Under the pieces are notes generated by a model. That model worked only from the letters and a program-made list of their open reading frames with translations, did not search any database and had not been told where the DNA came from. From positions 1-64,000 of the forward strand of contig JALENY010000009.1 in assembly GCA_022767285.1 (NCBI GenBank): a stretch of 64,000 bases of DNA, written 5' to 3'. The translations under genes and the position numbers were made by a program. This document shows positions 34,905 through 44,969 of this stretch, one piece after another (the stretch's first letter is position 1; the number at the start of each line of letters is the position of its first letter). This stretch comes from Lachnospiraceae bacterium (lineage in GTDB: Bacteria > Bacillota > Clostridia > Lachnospirales > Lachnospiraceae).

Positions 34905-35537
34905 TTAATACTGTATTCTCATATTTTTCTTTTCATCAGGCCAGTTGCATTCTTTGCAGGCACTGCAGGAGAAACAGCTGCGGGACATTTTATCTGCCCG
35001 GTACAGGTATGTTTTCAGTAATCCGGGGTTCCCGGTATCTGTGTCTTTTTCTCCGGCATCCATGTCTTTTTCCCCGGTTTTTACTGTCTCTGCATTTCGT
35101 TTTTCTGATTCTAATGCCTCTGATTTTGATGCTTCTGATATTAGTCTCCCTGCTATTGATGCTTTTGCGTTTTTCCGAGATTCCGGTTTTTTATTCCTGT
35201 GATCCAATATGGCATCGGTTATTTCCAGAATCTCACTCTCGCTAAATCCGCAGTCAGAGAGTATCTCTCTTCCGATTCTGGCGCCTGCTATATGGTGAGG
35301 CGTTCCTTTTGTCATCTGCTCATATCGTCCGATATCATGGAGCATTGCGGCTGCATACACCACATCTTTCTTGTATGGAGTTCCGGCTTCAAGGCAAAAA
35401 ATATACATCAGACGTGCAACATCCATAAAATGTTCCATAGTGTGCCGGCAGAAAATCCGGTCTTTTTCCGCCTCAAGAAGCAGTTCATACTGCTCCTGAA
35501 AGATTGGATGTGCAAGAATGCTGTCAATTCGCTCCAT
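34905..35537 (-). CDS. HD-domain phosphohydrolase in the folate operon
   Basis: A 210-aa protein with an N-terminal HD domain (about 20-115): CRHTMEHFMDVARLMY and MLHDIGRYE give the metal residues, and DHRNKK the third position. A Ser/Glu/Lys-rich low-complexity insert (about 118-172) follows, with repeats such as EKDMDAGEKDTDTG; then a short Cys cluster SRSCFSCSACKECNW at the end. Position between folE and folP suggests the missing dephosphorylation of dihydroneopterin triphosphate, but this is inference. Start taken at ATG 35537; a GTG one codon upstream is also possible. Confidence 0.82.
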   Translation of the reverse strand: MERIDSILAHPIFQEQYELLLEAEKDRIFCRHTMEHFMDVARLMYIFCLEAGTPYKKDVVYAAAMLHDIGRYEQMTKGTPHHIAGARIGREILSDCGFSESEILEITDAILDHRNKKPESRKNAKASIAGRLISEASKSEALESEKRNAETVKTGEKDMDAGEKDTDTGNPGLLKTYLYRADKMSRSCFSCSACKECNWPDEKKNMRIQY

Positions 35538-35549
35538 CACAGAACCACC

Positions 35550-36104
35550 TTATTGCTTCACCATCTGTAAAAAAGTCTGCTGCAGGGAATAATCATCTGC
35601 AAACACACCTCTTACAATGGTGGTAACGGTTTTACTGCCCGGTTTCTGTACTCCACGCATGGTCATACACATATGTTCTGCTTCAAGCATGACCATAACA
35701 CCCTTTGGCTTAAGATATGTTTCAAGCGCATCTGCGATCTGCGCTGTCATATTCTCCTGGATCTGAGGCCTGCGAGCAAATACTTCCACTGTCCGTGCCA
35801 ATTTACTCAAGCCAGCCACTTTTCCGTCAGGGATATATGCCACATGGGCTTTTCCATAAAACGGAAGCAAATGGTGCTCACAGACAGAATAAAATGTAAT
35901 ATCTTTCTCTAAAACAAAATTGTTGTTGGTTGCATGGAATTGTTTGGACAGGTGTTCTCCGGCATCCTGCGCAAGACCTCCGTAAATCTGCTCACACATG
36001 CGGGCAATACGGTCCGGAGTTTCCAAAAGACCTTCTCTGGTGATATCCTCCCCGATGCCTTCCAGCATCAGCCGGATACCTTCTTTGATTTTTTCATGAT
36101 CCAT
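35550..36104 (-). CDS. folE: GTP cyclohydrolase I
   Basis: Opens GTP to 7,8-dihydroneopterin triphosphate, the first folate step. The 184-aa enzyme has the Zn-site cysteine and histidines in [10 protein letters not shown] and the later Cys in [11 protein letters not shown]; the catalytic-loop [17 protein letters not shown] is intact. Start ATG 36104 follows AGGAGG; a longer frame upstream would run into the riboswitch. First gene of the fol operon, controlled by a THF riboswitch. Confidence 0.96.
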   Translation of the reverse strand: MDHEKIKEGIRLMLEGIGEDITREGLLETPDRIARMCEQIYGGLAQDAGEHLSKQFHATNNNFVLEKDITFYSVCEHHLLPFYGKAHVAYIPDGKVAGLSKLARTVEVFARRPQIQENMTAQIADALETYLKPKGVMVMLEAEHMCMTMRGVQKPGSKTVTTIVRGVFADDYSLQQTFLQMVKQ

Positions 36105-36173
36105 CGTATTTCTACCTCCTGAAATGTGCCCGGGATGAAGAATTCTGATGTAAAGATAGAATGTGGCTGCATC

Positions 36174-36376
36174 AAAAAAACATCCCGTTGTGAATTTACA
36201 TTCGGAATAAATAATATTCCAGAACTGTCGCACAGTTATCTGTTATCCCTTCACAATCGAGATGTATTCATCTTTAAGTTGCAACGGGTGCGAATCCCAT
36301 ATCGTAAGACGAGCTTTTCGTTTCTGCGGCAACTCCCCATCCACTGAACACTTGACGCATGGAATCCTATTTTGCA
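36174..36376 (-). ncRNA. folE leader: Tetrahydrofolate riboswitch with terminator, upstream of folE
   Basis: Aptamer 36280-36376: outer stem TGCAA (complement 36372-36376) with TTGCA (36280-36284); internal loop containing the conserved GCACCCG side; inner 9-bp stem GGATTCCAT with ATGGGATTC; then conserved GCGTCAAGTG and GATGGGGAGTTGCC. This is the two-stem/internal-loop layout of the folE/folT THF class. The platform is a terminator: 36250-36264 pairs with 36181-36194 (one bulge, one wobble), followed by T7. Confidence 0.85.
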
Positions 36377-36451
36377 TATTATTTATCTGGTGCTAATTAT
36401 AGCATTGAATATAATGCAGTGCAATACATAAATTACCGATATATGTTTGCC

Positions 36452-36477
36452 CGAAAAAAAATCCTGCAATCAGGATT
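36452..36477 (-). terminator. Terminator downstream of tRNA-Pro
   Basis: Minus strand AATCCTG-ATTG-CAGGATT (36460-36477) followed by T7. It lies about 107 nt past the tRNA 3' end. Confidence 0.87.
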
Positions 36478-36583
36478 CTCCGCCTGTGGCGGGTCATTTT
36501 AAAAAGATATATTCACTTCTCCGCAGTGTCTCCATGCAGAGTGTTTGTTTCATAGTACGCACTTTGCTACGAAACAAAAAAAA

Positions 36584-36657
36584 TCGGGGCAACAGGATTT
36601 GAACCTGCGACCTCACGGCCCCCAGCCGTGCGCGCTACCAAGCTACGCCATACCCCG
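36584..36657 (-). tRNA. tRNA-Pro (GGG anticodon)
   Basis: 74 nt cloverleaf. The 7-bp acceptor stem is CGGGGTA with TGCCCCG; anticodon stem CACGG/CCGTG encloses loop CTGGGGG, anticodon GGG (Pro). T loop GGTTCAAATCC is canonical. The discriminator base is A and CCA is not encoded. A near-perfect promoter precedes it. Confidence 0.95.
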
Positions 36658-36692
36658 AAATCTCTTATATTCTGTTCTTGACACTAAAAGAT

Positions 36693-36721
36693 ATTATAGG
36701 CATTATCCTCTGTTTTGTCAA
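36693..36721 (-). promoter_or_regulatory. tRNA-Pro promoter
   Basis: Minus strand TTGACA (36716-36721), 17-nt spacer, TATAAT (36693-36698): both hexamers at consensus. Confidence 0.9.
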
Positions 36722-36790
36722 CCCAAAAATTCAATCCGTATCAAATTTGCATAAAACCCGCAATATATGCGGGATTCAAGCGTTTTTTGA

Positions 36791-36877
36791 TTGACATTAC
36801 GGAAAATACGGGATATTATTGTAAGAAAGCAACGGGGCTTGACAGGTTTTCACACGTCTGTCAGGCGCTTTTTCTTT
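36791..36877 (+). promoter_or_regulatory. Symporter promoter and leader attenuator
   Basis: TTGACA (36791-36796), 17 nt, TATTAT (36814-36819). Soon after the predicted start, GCTTGACAG (36837-36845) pairs with CTGTCAGGC (36858-36866), followed by GCTTTTTCTTTT: an intrinsic terminator inside the leader. A hairpin CCCGCA/TGCGGG (36757-36773) lies upstream. Only about 15 nt precede the terminator, so no riboswitch aptamer fits; a protein or readthrough control is more likely. Confidence 0.65.
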
Positions 36878-36955
36878 TATGTTCCGAAAATTTGTAATAG
36901 TATGACTGAACAGCATGATTTACCATTTATCTTTAATGAGGAGGAAGAAAGTATT

Positions 36956-38437
36956 ATGGAAATTATTGAAAAAATCAACAGTGTAATCAATGGATGGGTG
37001 TGGGGTCCACCGATGCTCGTTCTGATGGGAGTCGTTGGCATCCTGATGACAATTCTGACCGGAATATTCCAGATTCGTCACATTGGTCACTGGTTGAAAA
37101 AAACAATCGGTAGTATTTTTAAGAGCAAAGAGATTACCGCTCACACAAAAGACAAATCTATCTCTCAGTTCCAGTCCCTGTGTACAGCCCTTGCAGCTAC
37201 GGTAGGAACCGGCAATATCGTCGGTGTTGCAGGTGCAATCGCTACCGGCGGACCAGGAGCCGTATTCTGGATGTGGATCATCTCATTCTTCGGTATGATG
37301 ACAAACTTCTCCGAAAACGTACTGGGTATCTTTTACCGCAAGAAAAACGCCAAAGGTGAATGGACCGGCGGTGCTATGTACTACCTGAAATACGGTCTCG
37401 GCTCAAAAAAACACGGTAAGACCATCGGCCTTGTTCTGGCAGGCCTGTTTTCAATCTTCTGTTTCCTGGCTTCTTTTGGAATCGGAAATATGACACAGGT
37501 AAACTCCATCTCCAGCAACATGAAATCTGCATTTGGTGTTCCCACCTGGATTACCGGTATCGTGATCATGGTGGCTGTCGGCGTGGTTGTTCTCGGTGGT
37601 CTGAAACGTATTGCAGCCGTTACAGAAAAGATCGTTCCCTTTATGGTTATTCTGTACATTGTTGGTTCATTAGTTATCCTGGTGACACATATCACTTCTA
37701 TCCCGGCTATTTTTGCAGCCATCTTCAAGAGTGCCTTTGGCTTGAAAGCAGCCGGCGGCGGTATTGTTGGTTTCGGTATCAAACAGGCCGTTGTAATGGG
37801 CATGAAACGAGGCGTATTCTCCAACGAAGCAGGTCTTGGTTCCTCTGTAATGGTTCACTCCAGTTCCAATGTGGAAGAACCGGTACAGCAGGGAATGTGG
37901 GGTATCTTTGAAGTATTCGCAGACACCATTATTGTATGTACTTTGACTGCCGTATCTATTCTGGCATCCGGTGATATCGATCTGGTTACCGGACACCTGG
38001 CAGAAGGCGTTGAATCCTCCAATCTGGCATCCGCAGCATTTGGTGCCATGTTCGGAAAACCGGGCGAAATGTTCATCGCCGTTGCTATTTTACTCTTCGC
38101 TTTTTCTACCGTTCTCGGATGGAGCCATTACGGAAGCACTGCATGCGAATATCTTCTGGGTATGAAAGCAACTCAGGTATATAAAGTTGTATTTACCATT
38201 GCTACATTCGGCGGAGCTGTTATGGGACAGAATCTTGCATGGGAAATCGCAGATACCCTCAACGGTCTCATGGCTATCCCGAACCTGATCGGTGTGCTGA
38301 CTCTTTCCGGTACTGTGGCAGCCATTACTAAGAATTACATAGATCGTACTTTCCACAAAAAAGATGTGAAGCCTATGCTCTCTGCTTATGAAGATATTCA
38401 GAAGATGCAGGAAAAATCTCTGGCTTCTCACAAATAA
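36956..38437 (+). CDS. Sodium:alanine (AGCS family) symporter
   Basis: A 493-aa membrane carrier that takes up alanine or glycine with Na+. AGCS hallmarks: GTGNIVGVAGAIATGGPGA after the first segments and FSNEAGLGSSVMVHSSS with EEPVQQGMWGIFEVFADT. About 11 hydrophobic segments. Start ATG 36956 follows GAGGAGGA (36939-36946); ATG codons further upstream lack an SD. Monocistronic, ending at a strong terminator. Exact substrate not determinable. Confidence 0.93.
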   Translation: MEIIEKINSVINGWVWGPPMLVLMGVVGILMTILTGIFQIRHIGHWLKKTIGSIFKSKEITAHTKDKSISQFQSLCTALAATVGTGNIVGVAGAIATGGPGAVFWMWIISFFGMMTNFSENVLGIFYRKKNAKGEWTGGAMYYLKYGLGSKKHGKTIGLVLAGLFSIFCFLASFGIGNMTQVNSISSNMKSAFGVPTWITGIVIMVAVGVVVLGGLKRIAAVTEKIVPFMVILYIVGSLVILVTHITSIPAIFAAIFKSAFGLKAAGGGIVGFGIKQAVVMGMKRGVFSNEAGLGSSVMVHSSSNVEEPVQQGMWGIFEVFADTIIVCTLTAVSILASGDIDLVTGHLAEGVESSNLASAAFGAMFGKPGEMFIAVAILLFAFSTVLGWSHYGSTACEYLLGMKATQVYKVVFTIATFGGAVMGQNLAWEIADTLNGLMAIPNLIGVLTLSGTVAAITKNYIDRTFHKKDVKPMLSAYEDIQKMQEKSLASHK

Positions 38438-38476
38438 GCAGCCGTTATATAAAACATACAACCAAGTATGGTTTTT

Positions 38477-38515
38477 GAGCCATCCGCTAAAAAAAGCGGG
38501 TGGCTCCCTTTTTTT
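38477..38515 (+). terminator. Symporter gene terminator
   Basis: GAGCCATCCGCT (38477-38488) pairs with AGCGGGTGGCTC (38495-38506), followed by CCTTTTTTT. Confidence 0.93.
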
Positions 38516-38663
38516 CACATAAGCAGTTACTTAAAAATACAAATGTAATATCTGCCGGAGACACACCCGCTAAAACTCAGTTTTTAATATAAAAAGTAAC
38601 AGTCACTTAAACCCGCACTTTGTCAAAATCGGTTCATCCTTAAAATTGAAGGCAATTACTTTT

Positions 38664-39149
38664 TTATTTTCTGTTAATATAATTTACAAGACCCTCTGCC
38701 TCAATGATTTTCTGCATAAATGGCGGAAAAGCCTGTCCTTTGTAAGAAGTACCTTTTGTCACATCTGTTATGATCCCGGAATCAAAATTGATTTCCACTT
38801 CATCACCGCTCACAATCGCTTTTGCAGCTTCCGGACACTCGATGATCGGAAGGCCGATATTAATCGCATTACGGTAGAAAATGCGGGCAAAAGTCTCAGC
38901 AATAACACAGCTGACACCGGATGCTTTGATGGCAATCGGTGCATGCTCTCTGGAAGAACCGCATCCAAAATTCTTATTGGCCACTATAATGTCACCTTTC
39001 TGAACACGATTTACAAAGTTTTTATCGATGTCTTCCATGCAATGTGTTGCCAGTTCTGCCGGATCTGAGGAGTTCAGGTATCTTGCAGGAATGATAACAT
39101 CCGTATCCACATTATCGCCATATTTAAATACTCTTCCTTTTGCATTCAT
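38664..39149 (-). CDS. leuD: 3-isopropylmalate dehydratase small subunit
   Basis: Partner of LeuC in converting 2- to 3-isopropylmalate. The 161-aa swivel domain has [21 protein letters not shown] and [10 protein letters not shown], typical of the short LeuD/HacB form found with 420-aa LeuC. Starts 12 nt after leuC. Leucine pathway company (leuA, ilvC, ilvN) argues against an aconitase or homoaconitase role. Confidence 0.95.
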   Translation of the reverse strand: MNAKGRVFKYGDNVDTDVIIPARYLNSSDPAELATHCMEDIDKNFVNRVQKGDIIVANKNFGCGSSREHAPIAIKASGVSCVIAETFARIFYRNAINIGLPIIECPEAAKAIVSGDEVEINFDSGIITDVTKGTSYKGQAFPPFMQKIIEAEGLVNYINRK

Positions 39150-39161
39150 GATTTTCTCCTC

Positions 39162-40430
39162 CTATAATCCCAATTCTTCCGGTGCGGAAATCTTACCGGT
39201 TACGGCACTGGCTGCAGCTACAGCCGGACTTGCCAGGTATACCTCCGATTTCACATGACCCATACGGCCAACAAAGTTACGGTTCGTGGTAGAGATACAG
39301 CGTTCGCCTTCTGCCAGAATACCCATATATCCGCCCAGACATGGACCGCAAGTCGGTGTGCTGACAACAGCGCCTGCCTCAATAAATGTCTTAAGAAGCC
39401 CTTCTTCCATGGCCTGAAGATAAATGGCCTGCGTTGCCGGAATAATTATGCAGCGAAGTCCTTTTTTCACCTTGCGTCCCTTCAGGATCTCAGCTGCGCA
39501 TCGAAGGTCATCGATACGTCCATTTGTACAGGAGCCAATCACAGCCTGATCCACCACAATATCTTCCTGAATTTCATGAATGGTTTTTGTATTTTCAGGC
39601 AGATGCGGGAATGCGATGGTCGGTTCCAGAGTACTAAGATCAATGGTATATTCTGCTTCATAAACTGCATCCGCATCCGCTTCAAACACTTTATATGACC
39701 GTTTAGAGTGAGCTTCCAGGTAAGCAACCGTCAGTTCGTCAACCGGGAAAATACCATTTTTTCCTCCGGCCTCAATAGCCATATTCGCGATGGTAAAACG
39801 GTCATCCATCGTCAGATTCTTTATGCCTTCTCCCACAAATTCCATGGATTTGTAAAGGGCGCCATCCACACCGATCATACCGATAATATGTAAGATAACA
39901 TCCTTGCCGCTGACCCATTTTTTCGGTTTACCAACAATATTGAATTTGATCGCAGATGGAACCTTAAACCAGGCTTTTCCGGTAGCCATACCGGCAGCCA
40001 TGTCAGTGCTTCCCACTCCAGTGGAGAAAGCGCCAAGTGCACCATAAGTACAAGTATGAGAATCGGCACCGATCACAACATCACCGGCTACAGTCAGACC
40101 TTTTTCCGGAAGGAGCGCATGTTCAATACCCATCTCACCTACGTCAAAATAATTTGTAATATCATGTTTGCATGCAAACTGACGCACACATTTGCAGTGT
40201 TCTGCCGACTTGATATCTTTGTTCGGAATAAAATGATCCATTACAAGCGCCACTTTATCTTTATCAAAAACAGTGTCAACTGTCATTTTTTCCATTTCAT
40301 GAATAGCAACCGGCGAAGTAATATCATTTCCCAGCACCAGATCAAGATCCGCCTCGATCAGCTGTCCGGCCTCAACCGAATCAAGGCCAGCATGAGCAGC
40401 AAGGATCTTCTGCGTCATTGTCATTCCCAT
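39162..40430 (-). CDS. leuC: 3-isopropylmalate dehydratase large subunit
   Basis: A 422-aa aconitase-superfamily subunit with the 4Fe-4S site: [27 protein letters not shown] and [10 protein letters not shown]. The length is the shorter LeuC/HacA type of clostridia and archaea rather than the 470-aa enterobacterial type. AGGAGG is 8 nt before ATG 40430. Read separately from ilvC, because a terminator lies between. Confidence 0.95.
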   Translation of the reverse strand: MGMTMTQKILAAHAGLDSVEAGQLIEADLDLVLGNDITSPVAIHEMEKMTVDTVFDKDKVALVMDHFIPNKDIKSAEHCKCVRQFACKHDITNYFDVGEMGIEHALLPEKGLTVAGDVVIGADSHTCTYGALGAFSTGVGSTDMAAGMATGKAWFKVPSAIKFNIVGKPKKWVSGKDVILHIIGMIGVDGALYKSMEFVGEGIKNLTMDDRFTIANMAIEAGGKNGIFPVDELTVAYLEAHSKRSYKVFEADADAVYEAEYTIDLSTLEPTIAFPHLPENTKTIHEIQEDIVVDQAVIGSCTNGRIDDLRCAAEILKGRKVKKGLRCIIIPATQAIYLQAMEEGLLKTFIEAGAVVSTPTCGPCLGGYMGILAEGERCISTTNRNFVGRMGHVKSEVYLASPAVAAASAVTGKISAPEELGL

Positions 40431-40450
40431 ATTTAAATCCTCCTATTTAA

Positions 40451-40482
40451 AAGAAAGGCCGCCGCCCAAATGCGACAGCCTT
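40451..40482 (-). terminator. Terminator between the DUF4190 gene and leuC
   Basis: AAGGCTGTCGC (complement of 40472-40482) pairs with GCGGCGGCCTT (40455-40465 complement), 11 bp with two G-U pairs, loop of 6, followed by TCTTTT. Confidence 0.82.
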
Positions 40483-40492
40483 ATCCTCATTC

Positions 40493-40564
40493 TTATTTAT
40501 CAAACATTTCTTCCAGTATTTCAAGCTCCTGTTCCAAATCCTGGGATTCCAGTTCCCGTTCCAA
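40493..40564 (-). other. In-frame coding extension after the DUF4190 stop
   Basis: After the TGA of the DUF4190 gene the same frame continues for 23 codons before TAA (40493-40495), encoding an acidic heptad-like tail (LERELESQDLEQELEILE...). The TGA is preceded by AGGAG and followed at once by TTG, so the segment could be a lost C-terminus (nonsense change), a readthrough product or a reinitiated peptide. Confidence 0.5.
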
Positions 40565-41134
40565 TCACTCCTGAAAGACCGGATCATCGATTGCTTCATA
40601 AATTCCCTGCATAACAACTGCAGAAAATATCAGCAATGCAATCGTAAATAAAACACCAAGCCCGGATGTAATGATACCGGCAATGGACATACCTTTATTT
40701 TGTTTCTTAACAAGCGCAATAATGCTCAGTGCCAGTCCGACCAGAGCACATACAATGCCGATCGGCCAGAAACAGCATACCATTACGAGTGATACAATCC
40801 CGCAAACCATACCGGCTATAGCCAGTCCTTTTCCGGCAGGCGCCTCCGATTCTGTATATGTAGTGCCCGTACCCGGATTGTACTGATAGTAAGATTGTGT
40901 CGGCCGAATCGTCTCGACAGCCGCGTTTCCCGGTTCTTCTTCCGGTTTCACAAATGCACCTGGCTGACCTGCGTCTTCTGCCTCTGTCTTTTCAGATCCT
41001 TCCGGAGCTGCATTTTCTGACGATTCCAATACTGTTGTCTCTTCATCCACAGTTTCCGGTTCCGTAAGAACTTGATTTTCTGCTGTGTTTTCCGGAGCTG
41101 CATTCTCTGTTTTGGGAGTTATGTTCTCACTCAT
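40565..41134 (-). CDS. DUF4190 membrane protein
   Basis: A 189-aa protein: a Glu/Pro/Thr-rich disordered N-terminus (about 1-95, including a YYQYNPGTGTTY patch) and two membrane segments in a DUF4190 domain (about 100-175; GKGLAIAGMVCGIVSLVMV, LALSIIALVKKQNKGMSIAGI). Function unknown. Start ATG 41134 follows AGGAG. It lies 24 nt after ilvC and before leuCD, an odd guest in an amino acid operon. The reading frame continues past the stop (see 40493-40564). Confidence 0.85.
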   Translation of the reverse strand: MSENITPKTENAAPENTAENQVLTEPETVDEETTVLESSENAAPEGSEKTEAEDAGQPGAFVKPEEEPGNAAVETIRPTQSYYQYNPGTGTTYTESEAPAGKGLAIAGMVCGIVSLVMVCCFWPIGIVCALVGLALSIIALVKKQNKGMSIAGIITSGLGVLFTIALLIFSAVVMQGIYEAIDDPVFQE

Positions 41135-41158
41135 AAGGTTTCTCACTCCTGATTTTCA

Positions 41159-42711
<1,553 letters not shown>

Positions 42712-42767
42712 ACAAAATCTCCTTTTTTTCTTGCCTTTGCCGCTTTACCACGACGACTTTACCGATT

Positions 42768-42796
42768 ATTCTATCAATTAATATTTCGTTTGTCAA
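42768..42796 (-). promoter_or_regulatory. ilvN promoter
   Basis: Minus strand TTGACA (42791-42796), 17-nt spacer, TAGAAT (42768-42773). No T-box or leader terminator is seen before ilvN. Confidence 0.82.
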
Positions 42797-42886
42797 TAAA
42801 AGCTCGTAAAAAGGGCGTACCTTTTCACAGAAAACGCATATTTATACACGTCTTTGCAAAAAGATACGCTCCTTGTTGGATTTCTT

Positions 42887-43879
42887 CTATCGTTCTTCCC
42901 GGAAATAGTTGGTGCCGCAGCTTTTCGGCTGAGCAAACTCTTTTGACTGACGCATGCTTGTGATAACAAGCACAATAATCGTCGCCACATAGGGGATCAT
43001 GTCATAGATCTGGGCCGGAAGTCCGGGGATTCTCACATACATACGCATGACGGTCAATCCACCGAAAATAATAGAAACCAGAATTGCCCGGCCGGCTCTC
43101 CAGCTTGCAAATATGACCAGCGCCACTGCCAGCCATCCATACCCGTTCACGCAGTTGTGAACCCATACGCCTGAGGTTGTCACCATGCTCATGTACATAC
43201 CGCCAACGCCGCAGATACCGCCTCCTATGATGGTTGCCAAATATTTATATCTCGTTATGTTAATGCCCGCTGCATCCGCTGTGGCCGGACTCTCGCCAAC
43301 TGCTCGCAGATTCAGTCCCATACGGGTTTTGTTGAAAAACCATGCCAGCAGGATTGCCAATGCAAGTGCGAGATATACCATCCAGTTATACTGAAACAGA
43401 AGTTTTCCAAGAACCGGTATATCAGAAAGGACCGGTATACGCAGATTGGAAAAAGCAGCCTTGGTACGCTCGCCAACAGCCACATAACCGCCCGCTTTCA
43501 GGCCGAAATATTCACCAAAAAAATTGCCGAATCCAGTACCAAAAATCGTAAGGGTAAGACCGGTAACGTTCTGATTTGCCCTCAGAGTGATGGTGAGGAA
43601 ACTGTAAATAACCGCTCCGAGAGCTCCCGCCAGGAAAGAAATCACCAGTGCAATCAGCGCTGCAGCCGCACCGGACGGTGTGCCTCCCTTTGTAAGAACA
43701 CCCTGTTCATAATAGTAAGCTCCCACCAGACCGGAAATAGCCCCCATAAACATCATGCCTTCAACGCCGAGATTCATGTTTCCGGATTTTTCCGTCAGGA
43801 TTTCACCCAGTGCACCGAGAAGCAAAGGAGTTCCTGCTAATACCGCTGCAATAAATAATGTCTGTATTGTGCTAAGCAT
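42887..43879 (-). CDS. BMP-type ABC importer permease 2 (YufQ/NupQ-like)
   Basis: A 330-aa inner-membrane permease of the branched-chain/ribose type used by nucleoside importers (NupQ, PnrD). About eight to ten hydrophobic segments; GEILTEKSGNMNLGVEGMMFMGA and ARSPxTADAAGINITRYK are family patterns. It overlaps the preceding permease gene by 8 bp. It is last in the importer operon. Confidence 0.9.
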   Translation of the reverse strand: MLSTIQTLFIAAVLAGTPLLLGALGEILTEKSGNMNLGVEGMMFMGAISGLVGAYYYEQGVLTKGGTPSGAAAALIALVISFLAGALGAVIYSFLTITLRANQNVTGLTLTIFGTGFGNFFGEYFGLKAGGYVAVGERTKAAFSNLRIPVLSDIPVLGKLLFQYNWMVYLALALAILLAWFFNKTRMGLNLRAVGESPATADAAGINITRYKYLATIIGGGICGVGGMYMSMVTTSGVWVHNCVNGYGWLAVALVIFASWRAGRAILVSIIFGGLTVMRMYVRIPGLPAQIYDMIPYVATIIVLVITSMRQSKEFAQPKSCGTNYFREER

Positions 43880-44969
43880 CCTGCTCCTCCTTTCTTCCGC
43901 GAAGGATCAGCTTATAAGTAATAAAAAATTCGCATCCCAGCATAAAAAACAGGATAATACCCGTCAAAAGTTCCGATGCCGAAGCCGGAATCTTGTATAT
44001 CGTCTGAATGGTATTGGAACCACGCTCAAGCATGGCAATAAATCCGGCTACCAGAAGCATACCATAGGGATTCATCTTCGCCAGCCATGCGACAGTGATT
44101 GCCGTAAAGCCCACACCGCCGGCTGTACTCTCGGTAATGGTATAATCAGCCCCTGCCACCTGGAACATGCCTACCAGGCCACACAAAGCTCCGGACAGGA
44201 ACATGGTACGGATAAATACTTTACTTACATTAATACCGGCGTAGCGCGCCGTGTTGTTGCTCTCACCCACAACAGCGATCTCATATCCCTGTTTTGTCTT
44301 GTTAAAATAAATCCAGGAAAGAACAACCAGAATTAATGCAACGATCCATCCCCAGTGGACACCCAGTATTTTTGTGAGGCGCGCACCCTTGTGGAGCATA
44401 TCAATTTTCGGGAAACTGCTTCCTTTTGCTTTCCATGGTCCGTTCATCAGAAACTTAATAAAAGCCAGCGCTATGTAGTTCAGCATCAGAGTAAACAGTG
44501 TTTCATTGGTGCCCCATTTTGCCTTACATACGGCAGGAAGAAGACCATACAGACCGCCAGCCAGCATGGAAGATACGATCATGCAGATTACAAGCGGTAT
44601 CTTCGGAAGTACTGTCGCCATAAACAGTCCAAAATAGCCTGCCGCCACAGCGCCAACCAGAATCTGACCTTCCGCTCCGATGTTCCAGAATTTCATTTTA
44701 AATGCAAAGGAAATACCGATTGCCGTAATCAATAGAGGAACCGTCAGCTTTACGGTCTCATAGATAACCGTTCTTGATCCAAAAGCACCGACAACCATGT
44801 CTTTGTATACCAGAATCGGATTATGTCCCAAAACCAGTATCAGCAGTGCGCCTGTGAGAAGTGCACCAAGAAAGGCGATCCCGCGAATGAGCCATGCTTT
44901 CTTGGGAGCCATAGCATCACGCTTTGTCATACGAATCAAAGGTTCTTTGTGTTCTGCTTCGTGACTCAT
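43872..44969 (-). CDS. BMP-type ABC importer permease 1 (YufP/NupP-like)
   Basis: A 365-aa membrane permease with about nine hydrophobic segments; FWNIGAEGQILVGAVAAGYFGL and the AVVGESNNTARYAGI coupling-helix region match the nucleoside permease P family. It overlaps the ATPase gene by 4 bp (ATGA) and the second permease by 8 bp, so all three are translationally coupled. Confidence 0.9.
   Translation of the reverse strand: MSHEAEHKEPLIRMTKRDAMAPKKAWLIRGIAFLGALLTGALLILVLGHNPILVYKDMVVGAFGSRTVIYETVKLTVPLLITAIGISFAFKMKFWNIGAEGQILVGAVAAGYFGLFMATVLPKIPLVICMIVSSMLAGGLYGLLPAVCKAKWGTNETLFTLMLNYIALAFIKFLMNGPWKAKGSSFPKIDMLHKGARLTKILGVHWGWIVALILVVLSWIYFNKTKQGYEIAVVGESNNTARYAGINVSKVFIRTMFLSGALCGLVGMFQVAGADYTITESTAGGVGFTAITVAWLAKMNPYGMLLVAGFIAMLERGSNTIQTIYKIPASASELLTGIILFFMLGCEFFITYKLILRGRKEEQDA

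Noticed and set aside
35538-36233. Long folE frame starting at 36233
   Set aside because: It would overlap the THF riboswitch terminator; AGGAGG marks ATG 36104.
36543-36578. TTTGTTTC/GAAACAAA inverted repeat just past tRNA-Pro as its terminator
   Set aside because: No T tract follows it on the minus strand; the hairpin at 36460-36477 fits better.
38664-40430. Aconitase or homoaconitase for the Re-citrate synthase pathway
   Set aside because: The 422/161-aa two-subunit form next to ilvC, ilvN and with leuA nearby is best read as LeuCD.
40493-40567. Selenocysteine codon at the DUF4190 TGA
   Set aside because: No SECIS-like stem directly downstream is convincing and the tail is an ordinary acidic helix; selA/selB are not visible in the window.
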